In this document: piece by piece, positions 19,321 through 29,999 of the stretch
How positions within the stretch are numbered: position 1 is the stretch's first letter
Layout of the letters: every line of letters begins with the position of its first letter
Assembly (NCBI GenBank): GCA_002007465.1
Contig: LNAC01000277.1
Location: 906,915 to 970,914 of the forward strand
Source: Ailurus styani
Taxonomy: Eukaryota > Chordata > Mammalia > Carnivora > Ailuridae
DNA: 64,000 nt
Direction: 5' to 3'
Translations under genes and position numbers: made by a program
Notes under the pieces: model-generated
Database searches by the model: none
Seen by the model: only the letters and a program-made list of their open reading frames with translations
What the model was told of the DNA's origin: nothing

Positions 19321-21730
19321 AGAACAAGTCAGTTGTTCAGTAGAATTTCGCTCAACTTGGGTTTATCCAGTAGTTTCCCTGTGAGTAGACTCAGGTTATA
19401 CAATTTTGGCAGCAACACAACATTGTTGATGTTGAGTCCTTCGCAATGCATCTCATCAGGATAGATGTGATGTCAGCTTTCCCTGTTACTCATGGAGTAA
19501 ACTTTAGTCACTTGCTTACAGTGGAGTCCACCTCTGGGTCATTCTTATGACTTTAATGCCTAAACTCTCAGTGAGACAGAGAATCATCTTTCTTAGGTGA
19601 TTGGTGGGCTACATGGAGTCATTTCCATGGTTTCCTGGGTAGGCTTTAAATTATAGGGCCCTTTGCTAAGGGATGGGTTCAGGATGTACTCTGAAAGCTG
19701 AATTTGGAATAAGTGGAGGTTGCTCCCTCAAATATTCAATGAGCCCATTGCCAGATATTCATAAGTCAGTGGAAAGTGTTAATAAGGACAAGGGCCATCT
19801 GGTTTTCCTTAAGGAGAGCTGAGCTTCCCCCAAATATCATTCCTTTACACCTGAAGAAGTTAAACGGTCCTGTTCCCATGGAATCCTCAACCAATGTAGC
19901 CCTGACCTGTGATTTATATAAAAAGTAGCTGGTCCTTAATTTTCCCCACAATGGCTTCATTCTTACCTTATGAACCTGCTTTGTCAGTGTTCGCTTTGAT
20001 TTATGGAAGATTTCAAACTCCCCAAATAACTATCCCTTTTCTTTTCATTAAAGTTAATCCCCACAAAGACACTTTCATCCTCTGATTAGTCATGCCCCAG
20101 TGAACCTTGCTAACCAGAGGCTAAGTTATTGATGTGTTAAAGATGTAATCTTTAAGTCTTAGGACCACTGAAGAAACCCCAACATGTTATTTGACAGTCA
20201 GGATCTCACAATGTATTGCCTCCTTTGAGCAGCTTTGGTCGTACACGTTTCTTGGGGTCCATAAATCTCTCTGGCCTGACTGCCTGTGAGGACTGAGTTA
20301 TTGTGGGGCCGAGTTTAGGCTGCCAACACATGCTGCCCTGCACCCCAGGGTATCGTGGTGCCTTCTCCAGACTCCAGTTTCCATTCCCAATAACATGTAT
20401 TCAGTAGCAAATCTATTATACCAGAAGCAGTAGCCCATTGTTTTATGCCCTGACTATGGCCTTCCTCATAAATTTGCACCAACCTACAAGTCAACAAGAC
20501 TGTAATCTCGGTGTGATACTGGCTACCAATGGCACTAACACTTTCTCCTACCCATTGATTCTGAGCAATGTGCAAGCTTGGCTCAGCCATTAGTGAGTCT
20601 TATTAGGTGGCGTTGAGGTCCTATCCACACAGAAGAGGAACCCAGGTGGAAATGTGGAATAATCCCTCAATAACTAATTTTAAATTTGTAAATAAATTAA
20701 AAAAAAACCACCAAAACAGTAAACCTTACACTTTTTTTTTTAACCTTAGACCTTTTTACATATGTGAGGTTCAGTTTGGTCCACGTAAAGACAGTGTTTC
20801 TCAACTGATGGGATGCTTCATGGGGCAATATGGTGCCTGATGTTTAGTGTTTGGATTCTTCAGTGCTCACAGTAAATGGCAAGAGAAATTCCTAGTCTTT
20901 GTGACAAACTCAAATACCCATAGACTTTTTTTCCCCCTGAAAACTATTTGAGTTGTCTCCTGGGAAGATAACATCCCTCCCCTCTCCAAGTCAGCTAAGA
21001 ACCACAGCCTTAAACAAAAGAAAAATAGCAGAAGGAGGAGATCTTAAGTGCTACCTTCCCAATTTACAAGCAGAAGACCCATCCCAAGGAAACCTATCCT
21101 TGATTCTGGCTTCGTTGTTGTTATTGTTCAATAATACCCAGGTGTTAGCATGCTTCTGTAGGTGAGAAGGCCAGGTGGGTCCTGCTGGGGTCTAGGCCCA
21201 GGGTATCTCTGGGCTGAAATCCAGTTGTCAGCTGAACTTATCTCAAAGCTCTGGAAAAGAATTGCTTCCAGGCTCATTCAGGTTGTTCACAGAATAAAGG
21301 TCCTTGTGGTTGTAGGACTGAATTTCCCATTTTCTTGCTGAAGGTCAGCCAGTATCAGCTTCTAGAGGCCATTCACATTCCTTCTCAGGTGGCCCTCTCA
21401 ATCTTCACACCAGCAACATCTTGAATCATTCCCTCATTTGGAATCTCTCTGCCTTCCTCTTCTGCCACCAGCTGGAGGAAGCATTCACTGAGCTCAACAA
21501 CTGGCCTGTACCCTCTTTATTGAGATGAATCCACTGATCATGAGCTTGGACATTGGGGCATTGTTAAATTGCTATAAAATTGTCTAATGGCTTACTCTCC
21601 ATTTTGGTACCTAACTCACCGCGGACCAGTTTATTTTTTTAAATGAAACTTATTATTTTTAAATTGCGTCAATTACACACAAGATAGATGATAGCTACCA
21701 AAAACTCAGAGAACTACTGTGACATTATGA
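19321..21730. other. Unassigned DNA, possibly a degraded retroviral interior
   Basis: No gene recognised. The minus-strand frames at 20315-20590 (91 codons) and 19766-19960 have protein-like composition but no motif I can tie to a family. I consider decayed endogenous-retrovirus interior possible but unproven. Confidence 0.3.
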
Positions 21731-21739
21731 TTTGTCCTT

Positions 21740-22430
21740 GTCTTTAGTTTTGGCACAGAGCTTCTAAAACCCTTGGAATTTCCTAAGTGATAAGAGGGAT
21801 AAAGGTGTCTATCATGCTAATAAGGTGACTTTTGGAAAGCCATTAGGTAACCTAAGGATGGGGGCTTGCCCCGGGGAACAAAGCATGTGATTAGAGGGTT
21901 GGAACTTTCAGCCCCACCTCCTGACTTCTGGGGAGAAGTGAGGGACTGGAGATTGAATTCAATCACCAATGACCAATGATTTAGTCAATTGTGCCTCTGT
22001 AATGAAGCCTCCATAAAAACCCAGAGGGATAGGGTTCAGAGAGCTGAGATGTGAGATTCTATAGCCTGACGATCAGAAGCACAGGGGACAATGTGCACTT
22101 GCTACTGGCATCTGAGGTTGCAGGGGGGCATTCTTGTAAGACTGAGCCCTTGACCTGTGGGGTCTGACCCTATGTAGACAGTGTCAGAACTGAATTGAGT
22201 TAATTGCCTGATGGTGGGGAAAACCTCACTGATTAGAATTAGGTGCATAATCAGGATTGGATAGCCCATACTCTCCTCAACCACCTTACAACAATCTCAC
22301 TATCCTTCTCTCTCTAGAAGAAACCCCAGTTATGAACTGGTGGGTATACATCCAGACGAGTTTTAATACTTTACATACATTTATTTGCACCCCTGGAAAA
22401 GGCATAGTCTTGTTTCATGTAGGTGTTTTG
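21740..22430 (+). mobile_element. Ancient LTR-like element
   Basis: The run 'CTTGGAATTTCCTAAGTGATAAGAG', 'CCCCACCTCCTGACTTCTGG', 'AATGAAGCCTCCATAAAAACCC' and 'TGTCAGAACTGAATTGAG' resembles an old mammalian retroviral LTR with a CATAAAAA promoter-like box at about 22012. Ends and target duplication are not resolved, so the family is left open. Confidence 0.45.
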
Positions 22431-22897
22431 ATATAAACGATTACTATCCTCCACATCTAATCTGAGAGTTGCTTTTTATCACCAAGCAGCACTTTTTGGG
22501 GGTTATCTCCGTGGTCCATCCATATGGATGTGATTCATCTCTCTGAATGTCCTATGCATTGTTTTATTTAGGCATTGCCCCTTGTGTTATATACATTTAT
22601 AGTTTTCACATTTGCAAGCCATGCTGCACTGGCTGTCTTATGCATGCCTCCTTGTGCTGAGGCACAAGTGTTTCTCTAGAGAAGATACTTCCATGTATAA
22701 TTGCTGGTCCTGGAGTAGGAACACTGAATTATAAGAGGTACAGTTAAATTGCTTCCCCTGAGGGCCAGATAAGACTAATCTATTCTACAATCACAGCACT
22801 CTGAGATCTGCCTTACTCCACATCTTCACCACACTGGATCCCATCCCACTTAAATATTGCCAGTCCCATTGAGATGACCTCAGTCCTCCTGGTTTTT
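22431..22897. other. Unassigned DNA, possibly old LINE-1
   Basis: About 22500-22860 has a faint LINE-1 3'-region look ('GCAAGCCATGCTGCACTGG'). No open frame. Confidence 0.35.
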
Positions 22898-23625
22898 GTT
22901 TGTTTGTTTGTTTGTTTTTTATTCAAGTATAGTTAACACAATGTTACATTAGTTTCACATCTATAACATAGTGATTCCACAAGTCTAATGTTATGCTCTG
23001 CTCACCACAAGTGTGTGTTCTCTGTCCTCATACAATTATAATATAGGTCCTTCTTGTTTTAATTTACATTTCCCTGTGTACTAATGAGACTGAGTAACTT
23101 CTTATATGTTTATTGGCCATTTTTATATCCTCTTTTAAAAAACTATTGCTTGTATTTTTTAACCATTTAAAAATTGGATTATTTGTCTCATTGATTTTCA
23201 AGCATTCTTTATATACTTTTTACTAATCCTTTGCTACATATGTTGCAAAATATTTTCTCACTAAGTTGCTAATATTTTAAAGTTGTTTATGGTGTCTTCT
23301 GTTTAGAGAATTTTTTTATTTTGAGATAGAGAAATATATCTTTTTTTTTTTACTCCATACTTTGTATTTTGGGGGTTTGAAAATTAGCACCTAGCAATAA
23401 GTAACTCATCCTTCACGTAGGGTGGTAATGATAATTTCTACATTTTCTTCTCGTAATTTTAAAGTTCTGTGCTTTACATTTAGGTCTTAAATCCATCTGG
23501 AATTATGGAAAGGTTGGGGGGCTTAAGTGGGTATATCTGATTAGAGATGGTGATTTTAGTCTCTTTCATATGTCCACTTATTGAATAATCTTCCCTCTCC
23601 CCACTGATTTAAAACACTGCCCCCA
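22898..23625 (-). mobile_element. LINE-1 fragment with internal deletion
   Basis: Begins with a GTTT run (22899-22918; reversed tail), then 'CAAGTATAGTTAACACAATG' of the 3' UTR. It jumps to ORF2-like sequence including 'AATTTACATTTCCCTGTG' and 'CATTTAGGTCTTAAATCCATCTGG'. The order implies a deletion between UTR and ORF2. No coding potential. Confidence 0.75.
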
Positions 23626-23663
23626 CCTTCTTCCATATACAATATACCATTTACCATATAACC

Positions 23664-24240
23664 AGCTGTAACCCAAGTCACAGGTGTTCGCTCCTTGGTG
23701 AGTCACAGAAACTATACCAAGTAGAATTGTTGCACAAAGGGAACTTTATTTGCAGCTAGTAAGGAGATGACCAGGAATAACTTCCAAAGCCGTGACTCCT
23801 TAAGCAAGGGTGAATGGGTTCCTTTTATTCAGGGCTAGGATGAATATTTAGGAAGGGCAGCGTATCATCATTTGTAGAGGTAGGCTTAAGGTCGCACATG
23901 TGCCTTAAGGAAACATGCCTATTCATATACTGTGTGTTATGTAAATGAGGCTTGGGCTCCTCCTTGGGCAGAGAGTTCAGTATTATAATGAGGTGGTAAC
24001 TGTTGATTACTCCATGGGTTCTTCCACAGCCATCTGAGCAGGCATGAGCCAGGGGTGAGGCTCGAACTGGTGGGAAGGGCCTGGGCCACTGAGGCTCTTC
24101 ACCTGGGCAGTCGTTATTGCTTAAGGGGTAGTTCTGGTTTCCATCAGGGGATGCTATGCCCATTGGCTCTTTTGCCTGAGTGAAGAGGTAAACTTGACTG
24201 AGGCAAAGAAGAACTTGAAAGAAGAGCTTATGGAAAAATG
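23664..24240 (-). mobile_element. Endogenous-retrovirus LTR-like element
   Basis: 'CTTGGTGAGTCACAGAAACT' and 'GAATTGTTGCACAAAGGGAACTTTATTTGCAGC' resemble a carnivore LTR in reverse. AACTTTATTT is the reverse of an AATAAA polyadenylation signal. No interior, second LTR or target duplication was found. The 112-codon minus frame at 23825-24163 is a shadow. Confidence 0.45.
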
Positions 24241-24244
24241 AGGG

Positions 24245-24541
24245 ACAAAGGTTGGGGGAGAGTCAAAAGAACCTAAGAACTACTAATAGTGGTGAGGCTC
24301 AAGAACTACTAATAGCCTAGCATTGACCAGAAGGCTGACCAATAACAGAAACAGTGGGCTAACACATATTTTGTATATGTATCATATACTGTATTCTTAC
24401 AATAAAGTCAGCTAAGAAAATGTTATCAAGAAAACCATAAGACAGAGAAAGTACTTTGACAGTACAGTACTGTATTTATTGAAAAAAAAATCCACGCATC
24501 AGTAGACCTAAGTAGTTCAAACCTGTGCTGTTCAAGTGTCC
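24245..24541 (-). mobile_element. Non-autonomous DNA transposon relic (Tigger/MER-type)
   Basis: Order 'ACTACTAATAGCCTAGCATTGACC', 'AACACATATTTTGTATATG', 'CTGTATTCTTACAATAAAGT', 'TACAGTACTGTATTTATTG' and a 'CAAACCTGTGCTGTTCAAGTG' end. This is the reverse of a palindromic medium-reiterated element whose other terminus is lost. The family name is tentative. Confidence 0.65.
24275..24315. repeat. 15-bp direct repeat in the DNA transposon
   Basis: AAGAACTACTAATAG occurs at 24275-24289 and 24301-24315, so a 26-bp local duplication sits at the left edge of the transposon relic. Confidence 0.85.
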
Positions 24542-25027
24542 CCAGTACATAAAGCAGACCACAATTGAGCATCTTAATGCCACTCGGGAGGTTGGTCAAG
24601 GATGCTGAGAGAGTGACTGTGTGCCCCTGGGCAGCCTCTTTGAGCCAAGCTGGAGCCAAGAGCAGGAGGATGAGGAGCAAGGGAGAAGCCCCTGGTCAAA
24701 GGCCTTGAGGCCGGAGGGGTCGAGGTCTTGAGGATCCCACGGAAGCCAGCATGGACACAAGGGCTGGATCATCAGGGGACCGTGGGACACAGTATGGAGG
24801 TTGGGTTTTACCACATTTGCCATGAGAAGCCAGGGAGAGGTGAGGGAAGGGAAAAGCTATGCACTTATTGGAACAAGTTCTTCACAGCAACAAATTTGGA
24901 AGTGGGTATCATCTAGAACCATCATTTACTGTGGGTTTTCAAAAAAATGGTAAACATCATTTTACTCTTTTTCCCGTTGCTACCCTCTCCTTCGGTTTCA
25001 ATCTCAGTCTTCTGTAGGGCAGTAATT
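24542..25027. other. Unassigned DNA
   Basis: No recognisable element. Overlapping short frames on both strands (24426-24916) lack family features. Confidence 0.4.
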
Positions 25028-25045
25028 CCAGGTGAACAGATTACT

Positions 25046-25246
25046 TATTTTTTTTTTTAAAGATTTTATTTATTTATTTCACAGTGGGAGAGAGATCACA
25101 AGGAGGCAGAGAGGCAGGCATAGAGAGAGGGGGAAGCAGGCTCCCTGCTGAGCAGAGAGCCCGATGCGGGCCTCGATCCCAGGACGCTGAGATCATGACC
25201 TGGGCCGAAAGCAGAGGCTTTAACCCACTGGGCCACCCAGGCGCCC
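25046..25246 (-). mobile_element. Can-SINE, young, perfect 18-bp target duplication
   Basis: Near-consensus mustelid-type copy ('GGAGGCAGAGAGGCAGGC', 'GAGCAGAGAGCCCGATGCGG') with a T13 tail remnant. CCAGGTGAACAGATTACT at 25028-25045 is repeated exactly at 25247-25264. This is the longest perfect target duplication in the window and marks a recent insertion. Confidence 0.97.
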
Positions 25247-25264
25247 CCAGGTGAACAGATTACT

Positions 25265-25797
25265 GTAGTGTCTTCCTTGAAGTCAGCTGGTAAATAAACC
25301 CCATTCTCTTCATTTTGACAGCCAGGCAGTAGCTTTGCAGTGTTCTTTAGCTGAAGGGGAAAAGAAATAGAGTGAATGAGTGAATGAAGATTTTATTTTC
25401 CTTTCTCTTGGCCAAAAATATACTCGGGCTTTAATGCGACAAAGGTGAAGTCTGAGCTGAAAGTCAGGGGACCAGCAGCAGCCTGCAGGCAACTATCTCC
25501 TGTCTCAGGCTGTAGATAGGTAAGCACCGTGGTTTGCCGCCTTGGATCTCCTGCCGTGGTACTGAGACTATCAGAGTGAACCGATCACCAATGTCTGGGA
25601 CTTACTTTGTTTAGCTTATCATAAGCCTTGGCCAGGCTCCACAACACCTGGTAATAAAAATATTCAGTTACTGTAGATGGGATTAAGTGTCATGTTTTGT
25701 TATGCATCAGAAACTAATTTTGAAACAGGAAGCAAAGGGTAAGACCAGGTCTGGGACGAAACGCACAAACAACGGAATCCTCCATTACCTGTCACTG
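25265..25797. other. Unassigned DNA
   Basis: Contains a short GAGTGAATGAGTGAATGA repeat (25372-25388). No gene or element otherwise. Confidence 0.4.
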
Positions 25798-25809
25798 GGA
25801 GTGGTCTTT

Positions 25810-26013
25810 ATTTTATTTTATGTTTTTAAAGAATTTATTTATTTGAGAGAGGGAGAGAGGGTGTGAGAGAGAGCATGAGAGGCAAGAAGGTCAGAGGGAG
25901 CAGCAGACTTCTCACAGAGCTGGGAGTCTAATGCAGGACTCAGTCTGGGGACTCCGGGATCATGACCTGAGCTGAAGGCGATTGCATAACCAACTGAGCC
26001 ACCCAGGTGCCTA
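25810..26013 (-). mobile_element. Can-SINE, older type
   Basis: GA-rich block without the mustelid AGGCAGAGAGGCAGG motif; head 'GAGCCACCCAGGTGCC'. A 12-bp target duplication, GGAGTGGTCTTT, lies at 25798-25809 and 26014-26025. Confidence 0.93.
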
Positions 26014-26029
26014 GGAGTGGTCTTTTGGT

Positions 26030-26150
26030 TCTTGGGTACTTTATTTAATTTGGAAGCCTCATTTCTCTGATTTATAAAGTGAAAATAATTATACCTTTTC
26101 ATTGGGTGATGGGGATAAATAAGGTAATACACTATATATGTAAATATAAA
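26030..26150 (+). mobile_element. MIR relic, weak
   Basis: 'CCTCATTTCTCTGATTTATAAAGTGAAAATAATTATACC' and the following GGGATAAATAAGGTAATACAC fit the right half of MIR. The region ends in a TATG/TATA repeat. Confidence 0.55.
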
Positions 26151-26303
26151 TATATATAAATACATATATGTATGTATTTGAGGTAAGGAATTTGAGACTT
26201 GTGCCTAGGGTTCCTCTGATAATGCTATTAGTCTTATTTCTGAGAGGAAAAGCCCAGCCTGGTGGGAACAAACTACAGGAAATCTCAACGAAACTGTGTG
26301 TTA

Positions 26304-26517
26304 AAGAGTGCCTAGGTGGCTCAGTTGGTTAAGCGCCTGCCTTCAGCTCAGGTCTTGATCCCAGGTTCCTGGGATTGGGCCCCATATTGGGCTCCCTGCT
26401 CAGTTGGGAGCCTGCTTCTCCCTCTCCCTCTGCCACTCCCCATTGCTCATTCTCTCTCTCTCTAATAAATAAATAAAATCTTTAAAAAAAAAAAAAGAAA
26501 AAGAAGAGGAAGAAGGA
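26304..26517 (+). mobile_element. Can-SINE
   Basis: Complete copy with an A13 tail followed by GAAGAGG-type expansion. Target duplication AACTGTGTGTTA / ATCTGTGTGTTA at 26292-26303 and 26518-26529 (one mismatch). Confidence 0.93.
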
Positions 26518-26790
26518 ATCTGTGTGTTAGGCCTGGAAGATATATGGAATGCATGTTCCAATACATAGTGATCATCCTCACACAAACTCTGGGCTTCTTC
26601 CAGTAATGTGTATCACATTGCTGGTCCCACATTCACTCAGTGTCTGAAATTGAGACAAGGGCTCATCCTCAAGGGCTCAGGGCATCCTCAGGGCATCCTC
26701 CCAAGCCTTACCTGACCCCATCCACACATCTGATCTTGTCTCTAAATATTGGTCGCTTTTTCTCTCTGCTTTCCAGCTTTGGGTTTAGAC

Positions 26791-27015
26791 CAGGGGTTGG
26801 CAAACTTTTTTTGAAAAGTGTGAGATAGTAAATACTTTTTGCTGTGCCAACCATACAATCTCTGTTATAACTACTCAACCCCATGATTCCAGCACAAAAG
26901 CAGCCATAGATAATTATGTGAAAGAATAGGTGTGACTGTGTTCTAATAAAACTTTATTTACAAAAACAAGTGGAGGGCCAGATTTCACTCAAAGGAGGTA
27001 GTTAGCTGGCCCCTG
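26791..27015 (+). mobile_element. Complete non-autonomous hAT transposon with 8-bp target duplication
   Basis: Terminal inverted repeats CAGGGGTTGGC at the left and a CCCCTG-ending right terminus. The interior 'CAGCCATAGATAATTATG' and 'CTAATAAAACTTTATTTAC' mark the family also seen at 2688-2880. GTTTAGAC / ATTTAGAC at 26783-26790 and 27016-27023 is the 8-bp duplication typical of hAT transposition. Confidence 0.88.
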
Positions 27016-27125
27016 ATTTAGACCGCCATGATCTCTTGGAGGTTAGAAGTGTGGTCCCCAGGGCTCCCTACAGGTCGGATCTAGTCCTGTCATTCTCAAT
27101 TTAAAATCTTTCAATGGTTTTCTTA

Positions 27126-27144
27126 CTTTCTTTTTCCTTTTTTC

Positions 27145-27203
<59 letters not shown>

Positions 27204-27317
27204 TCATTCTTCCTTCCTTCCTTCCTTCCTTCCTTCCTTCCTTCCTTTCTTTTCTTTCTTTCTCTCTCTCTTTCTTTCTTTCTTTTCTTCCTTCCTTCCT
27301 TCTATTTTTTTTTTTTT
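27126..27317. repeat. (CTTT)n(CTTC)n compound microsatellite
   Basis: About 15 CTTT units, one ATTC, about 10 TTCC units, then further mixed CTTT/CTCT/TTCC and a T13 run. The Ser/Phe and Lys/Arg/Glu frames across it are artefacts. No SINE body adjoins it, unlike the 3.6-kb repeat. Confidence 0.95.
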
Positions 27318-27339
27318 TGCAAAGGGTGGTCTTAGAACC

Positions 27340-27475
27340 TATCATTAAAATCACTTGAGCTGCTTTTCTGAATGCAGTGTTCTAGGCTCCTCTCCAGAGC
27401 TACTAAAACAGAGCTGGATATGAATGAGTATCCCATGGAATTCTAATGCAGGTGTTCTCAAAATAAGCCCATGGA
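27340..27475 (+). mobile_element. MER5-like relic, weak
   Basis: 'ATCACTTGAGCTGCTTTTCTGAATGCAG' and 'GAATTCTAATGCAGGTGTTCTC' fit a decayed MER5A in order, but the termini are lost. Confidence 0.4.
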
Positions 27476-27534
27476 CCCCTGAGGGTACCTCGTGTGGTTT
27501 CAGGAAGTCTGTAATGCAGGGAAGAATTGTGAAG

Positions 27535-27835
27535 TGTGTTGAGGGTGGGAGGAAAGCCTCATGGAGAAGGTGACAGCTGAGTAAAGGCCTGAAGGAGGAA
27601 GCATATCTCTGCAAGGAATGTTCCAGGCAGAGAGAAAGCCCCCAGGCTGGCATGAATGGTGAGTAGGCCAGTGTGGTTGGTGTGTGTGTTGGGAGGGGAA
27701 GGGAGAGGGAGCAATGAGAGAGGAGGAGACAGGGCCACAGAGGAAAGGGGCTAGAACAGATGGAGTAGGGCCTTGGAAGCCATTGAGAGACTTGGCTTTC
27801 TGCTCAGAACAAAATGGGAGCCGGAGAGTTTCAGG
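27535..27835 (+). repeat. Fragment of the same ancient repeat as 945-1990
   Basis: 'GACAGCTGAGTAAAGGCCTGAAGGAGG', 'AATGTTCCAGGCAGAGAGAAAG', 'GGGCCTTGGAAGCCATTGAGAG' and 'TTGGCTTTCTGCTCAGAAC' occur in family order. Confidence 0.5.
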
Positions 27836-29778
27836 TCAAATTATGCAAGCTATTCCAGGAATTCTAGCCATCTCTTCCCTCTTCCTCACACTCAGTCTGA
27901 GCATTTATCTCTCTCCCCCTGTGGGCTGCAAGTCCTTTGAGGATCCAGGCTCTCTGTCTTACCTGCCTTTATCTGCAGTGCCGGCCATGCCCAGGATCCT
28001 GTGGGTACTCAACAAGTAGTGATGAATGTCAAAATGCCTTTGTTTTGCTCCATGACTGGATTCTGATTTTAGTTTGGTAAGAACTTTTTGAGAAAAGAAC
28101 AGCTTGTTTCAAATAAACATGAAAAAATATTCATTTTTCTATGCGAAGCTTAATAAATGACATATTATCTTTTTTTTTTAAAAAAAATCCCACCATCAAA
28201 AACACTTCACCAGAGAATGAGAAATTAACATGCCTTTCCTTTGTGATCATAAATAAATACGAATTAAAAAATTAGTGTTTTCCGGATGCGATTCTGTGGC
28301 ATTAGAAAAGCAAATCCCTCTTTTCTGTAGTGGGCCATTAGGGAGTTTCACAATTCTCTTTTCCGCTCTTCTCAGAATGTGGCTGGCCTCCTGTGTTGAC
28401 GCGTCCCCTCCACCTCCCTGGGAGGATCTTTCTGGGCAGTGTTTTCCTCAGGACCATCTAAGGAAGAGTTAGGCAGTTGGCACTAATCACACAGTGACCC
28501 CCAGCCTGACACCCCACCGCTGGACCCCAGGTGCTGTGCTACGTGGCTGCCACTCTTCATTCTGGCCCAGTATTTTCTTCCCCTTGGAGAGGACAACAAG
28601 TCCTGCCCCCAGGACTGAAAACCTAGGGAGGCGAAACATACCTGCCACCAGGAACTGCCCTTCCCCACCCCTTCACTTTCAAAAAGGGGGCAAGAGGAAA
28701 GGAGAGGCGCCCCCATTGTTTGCCAAAGCTTGAAGCCTAATGGAAGGGATTTTAAGGAAGAAGAACGTCACAGCTCAAAGAAATAGTATACTAGCAAACA
28801 CGTATTTGTGTGTGTGTGTGTGTTTGTAAGTGTGTGGTGCCAGGGCTTTTGTTCCCACCAGGAACTGTCCTTTTTATCTGTATTTGCAAGAAAAAGTCTA
28901 ATAGTTCCTCTTGTTCTGTGTCTAAGAAGTCATTTCCCTTGGGACGGCAGTTTTCAGAAGCGCTGACAAGGAGTTTCCTTAGAGCAGAGGAGACTTTGAA
29001 TCCCTTCCCTCTAGACTGAAGGTCTGCAATGTGCTTTGCAGCCCACGGGGCGGGGGGCCGGCACTGGCTGGAGTGTGTGGGATCAGTCCAGTGGCCAGCA
29101 CTTAGCTTATCGTGTGGAAGGAGTGCTGTTCGTATTTGTTAAACAGAGGAGTATGAGGTGATACATGATTTGCTGTACTAACCTATGTACTTCCCATCCT
29201 CCACCTCTTAACCCTCGCTCCACCCCAAGGAAGCAGCCACCGGGAGGCCTTCACTACCCCAGGGAATGAATGATGGGAAAGACAGGGTTTTTGAGGGAAC
29301 TCGGAGCAGAAACCACTGATTTGGGCAAATTCCTTATGAATTAGATTTCCTGAGTTAGTGGAGCCTGAGTGGGGAAAGCATTCCCCCATCATTCCTAGAA
29401 GCCACATCCCAGGCAGAGGGGACAGCCGAACCTGCAGGAGTGTTTGAGGAATCTGAGATGAGACTGGGAGGTGGGTACCAAGACCCCAGAGGACATGGCT
29501 GGGATGGTCTCACCTGGGAGTTAAAGAATGTTCCCCAGGAGCCTAAGGGCACCAGGGAAGGGCGGACAGCCTGCCTCTGTAGGCCCAGGAGCAGAACATC
29601 CCTCGGGCTGTAGGGGACACCCAGAGAACTAGCAACCACTCCACCGCTGCCTCGCTACTGCTCAGAGCAGAACAGGGCCGGGCACAGAGCAGGCACTCCA
29701 TGTACTCAGGGAATACGTTCAGTTTCCCACTCTTCCCTTGACTAAGTCATAACCCATTTTGTGTCTGTTACTTGTTTA
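27836..29778. other. Unassigned, mostly single-copy-looking DNA
   Basis: About 1.9 kb without a recognisable gene. About 27880-28018 has an L2-like end ('CAAGTCCTTTGAGGATCCAGGC'). A short GT run lies at 28806-28822. Several small frames (at most 103 codons) show no conserved features. Confidence 0.4.
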
Positions 29779-29791
29779 TAAAGCAGAGACA

Positions 29792-29986
29792 ATATTTTTT
29801 ATTTTGTTTTATTTATTTGAGAGCTAGAGAGAGAGTGTGCAAGAGTTGGGGGGGAGGGGCAGAGAGAGAGGGAGAAGCAGACTCCCTGCCGAGCAGGGAG
29901 CTGGAGGTGGGGCTCCATCCCAGCACCCAGGGACCACAACTGGAGCTGAAGGCAGACACTCAACTGACTGAGCCACCCAGGCACCC
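29792..29986 (-). mobile_element. Can-SINE, older type
   Basis: Degraded T-rich start, GGGGGGAGGGGCAGAG block and 'GAGCCACCCAGGCACCC' head. A perfect 13-bp target duplication, TAAAGCAGAGACA, lies at 29779-29791 and 29987-29999. Confidence 0.94.
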
Positions 29987-29999
29987 TAAAGCAGAGACA

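Noticed and set aside
19321..21730. A full endogenous retrovirus between LTR-like stretches
   Set aside because: No paired LTRs, primer-binding site or recognisable retroviral protein motif could be read, so only a weak possibility is noted.
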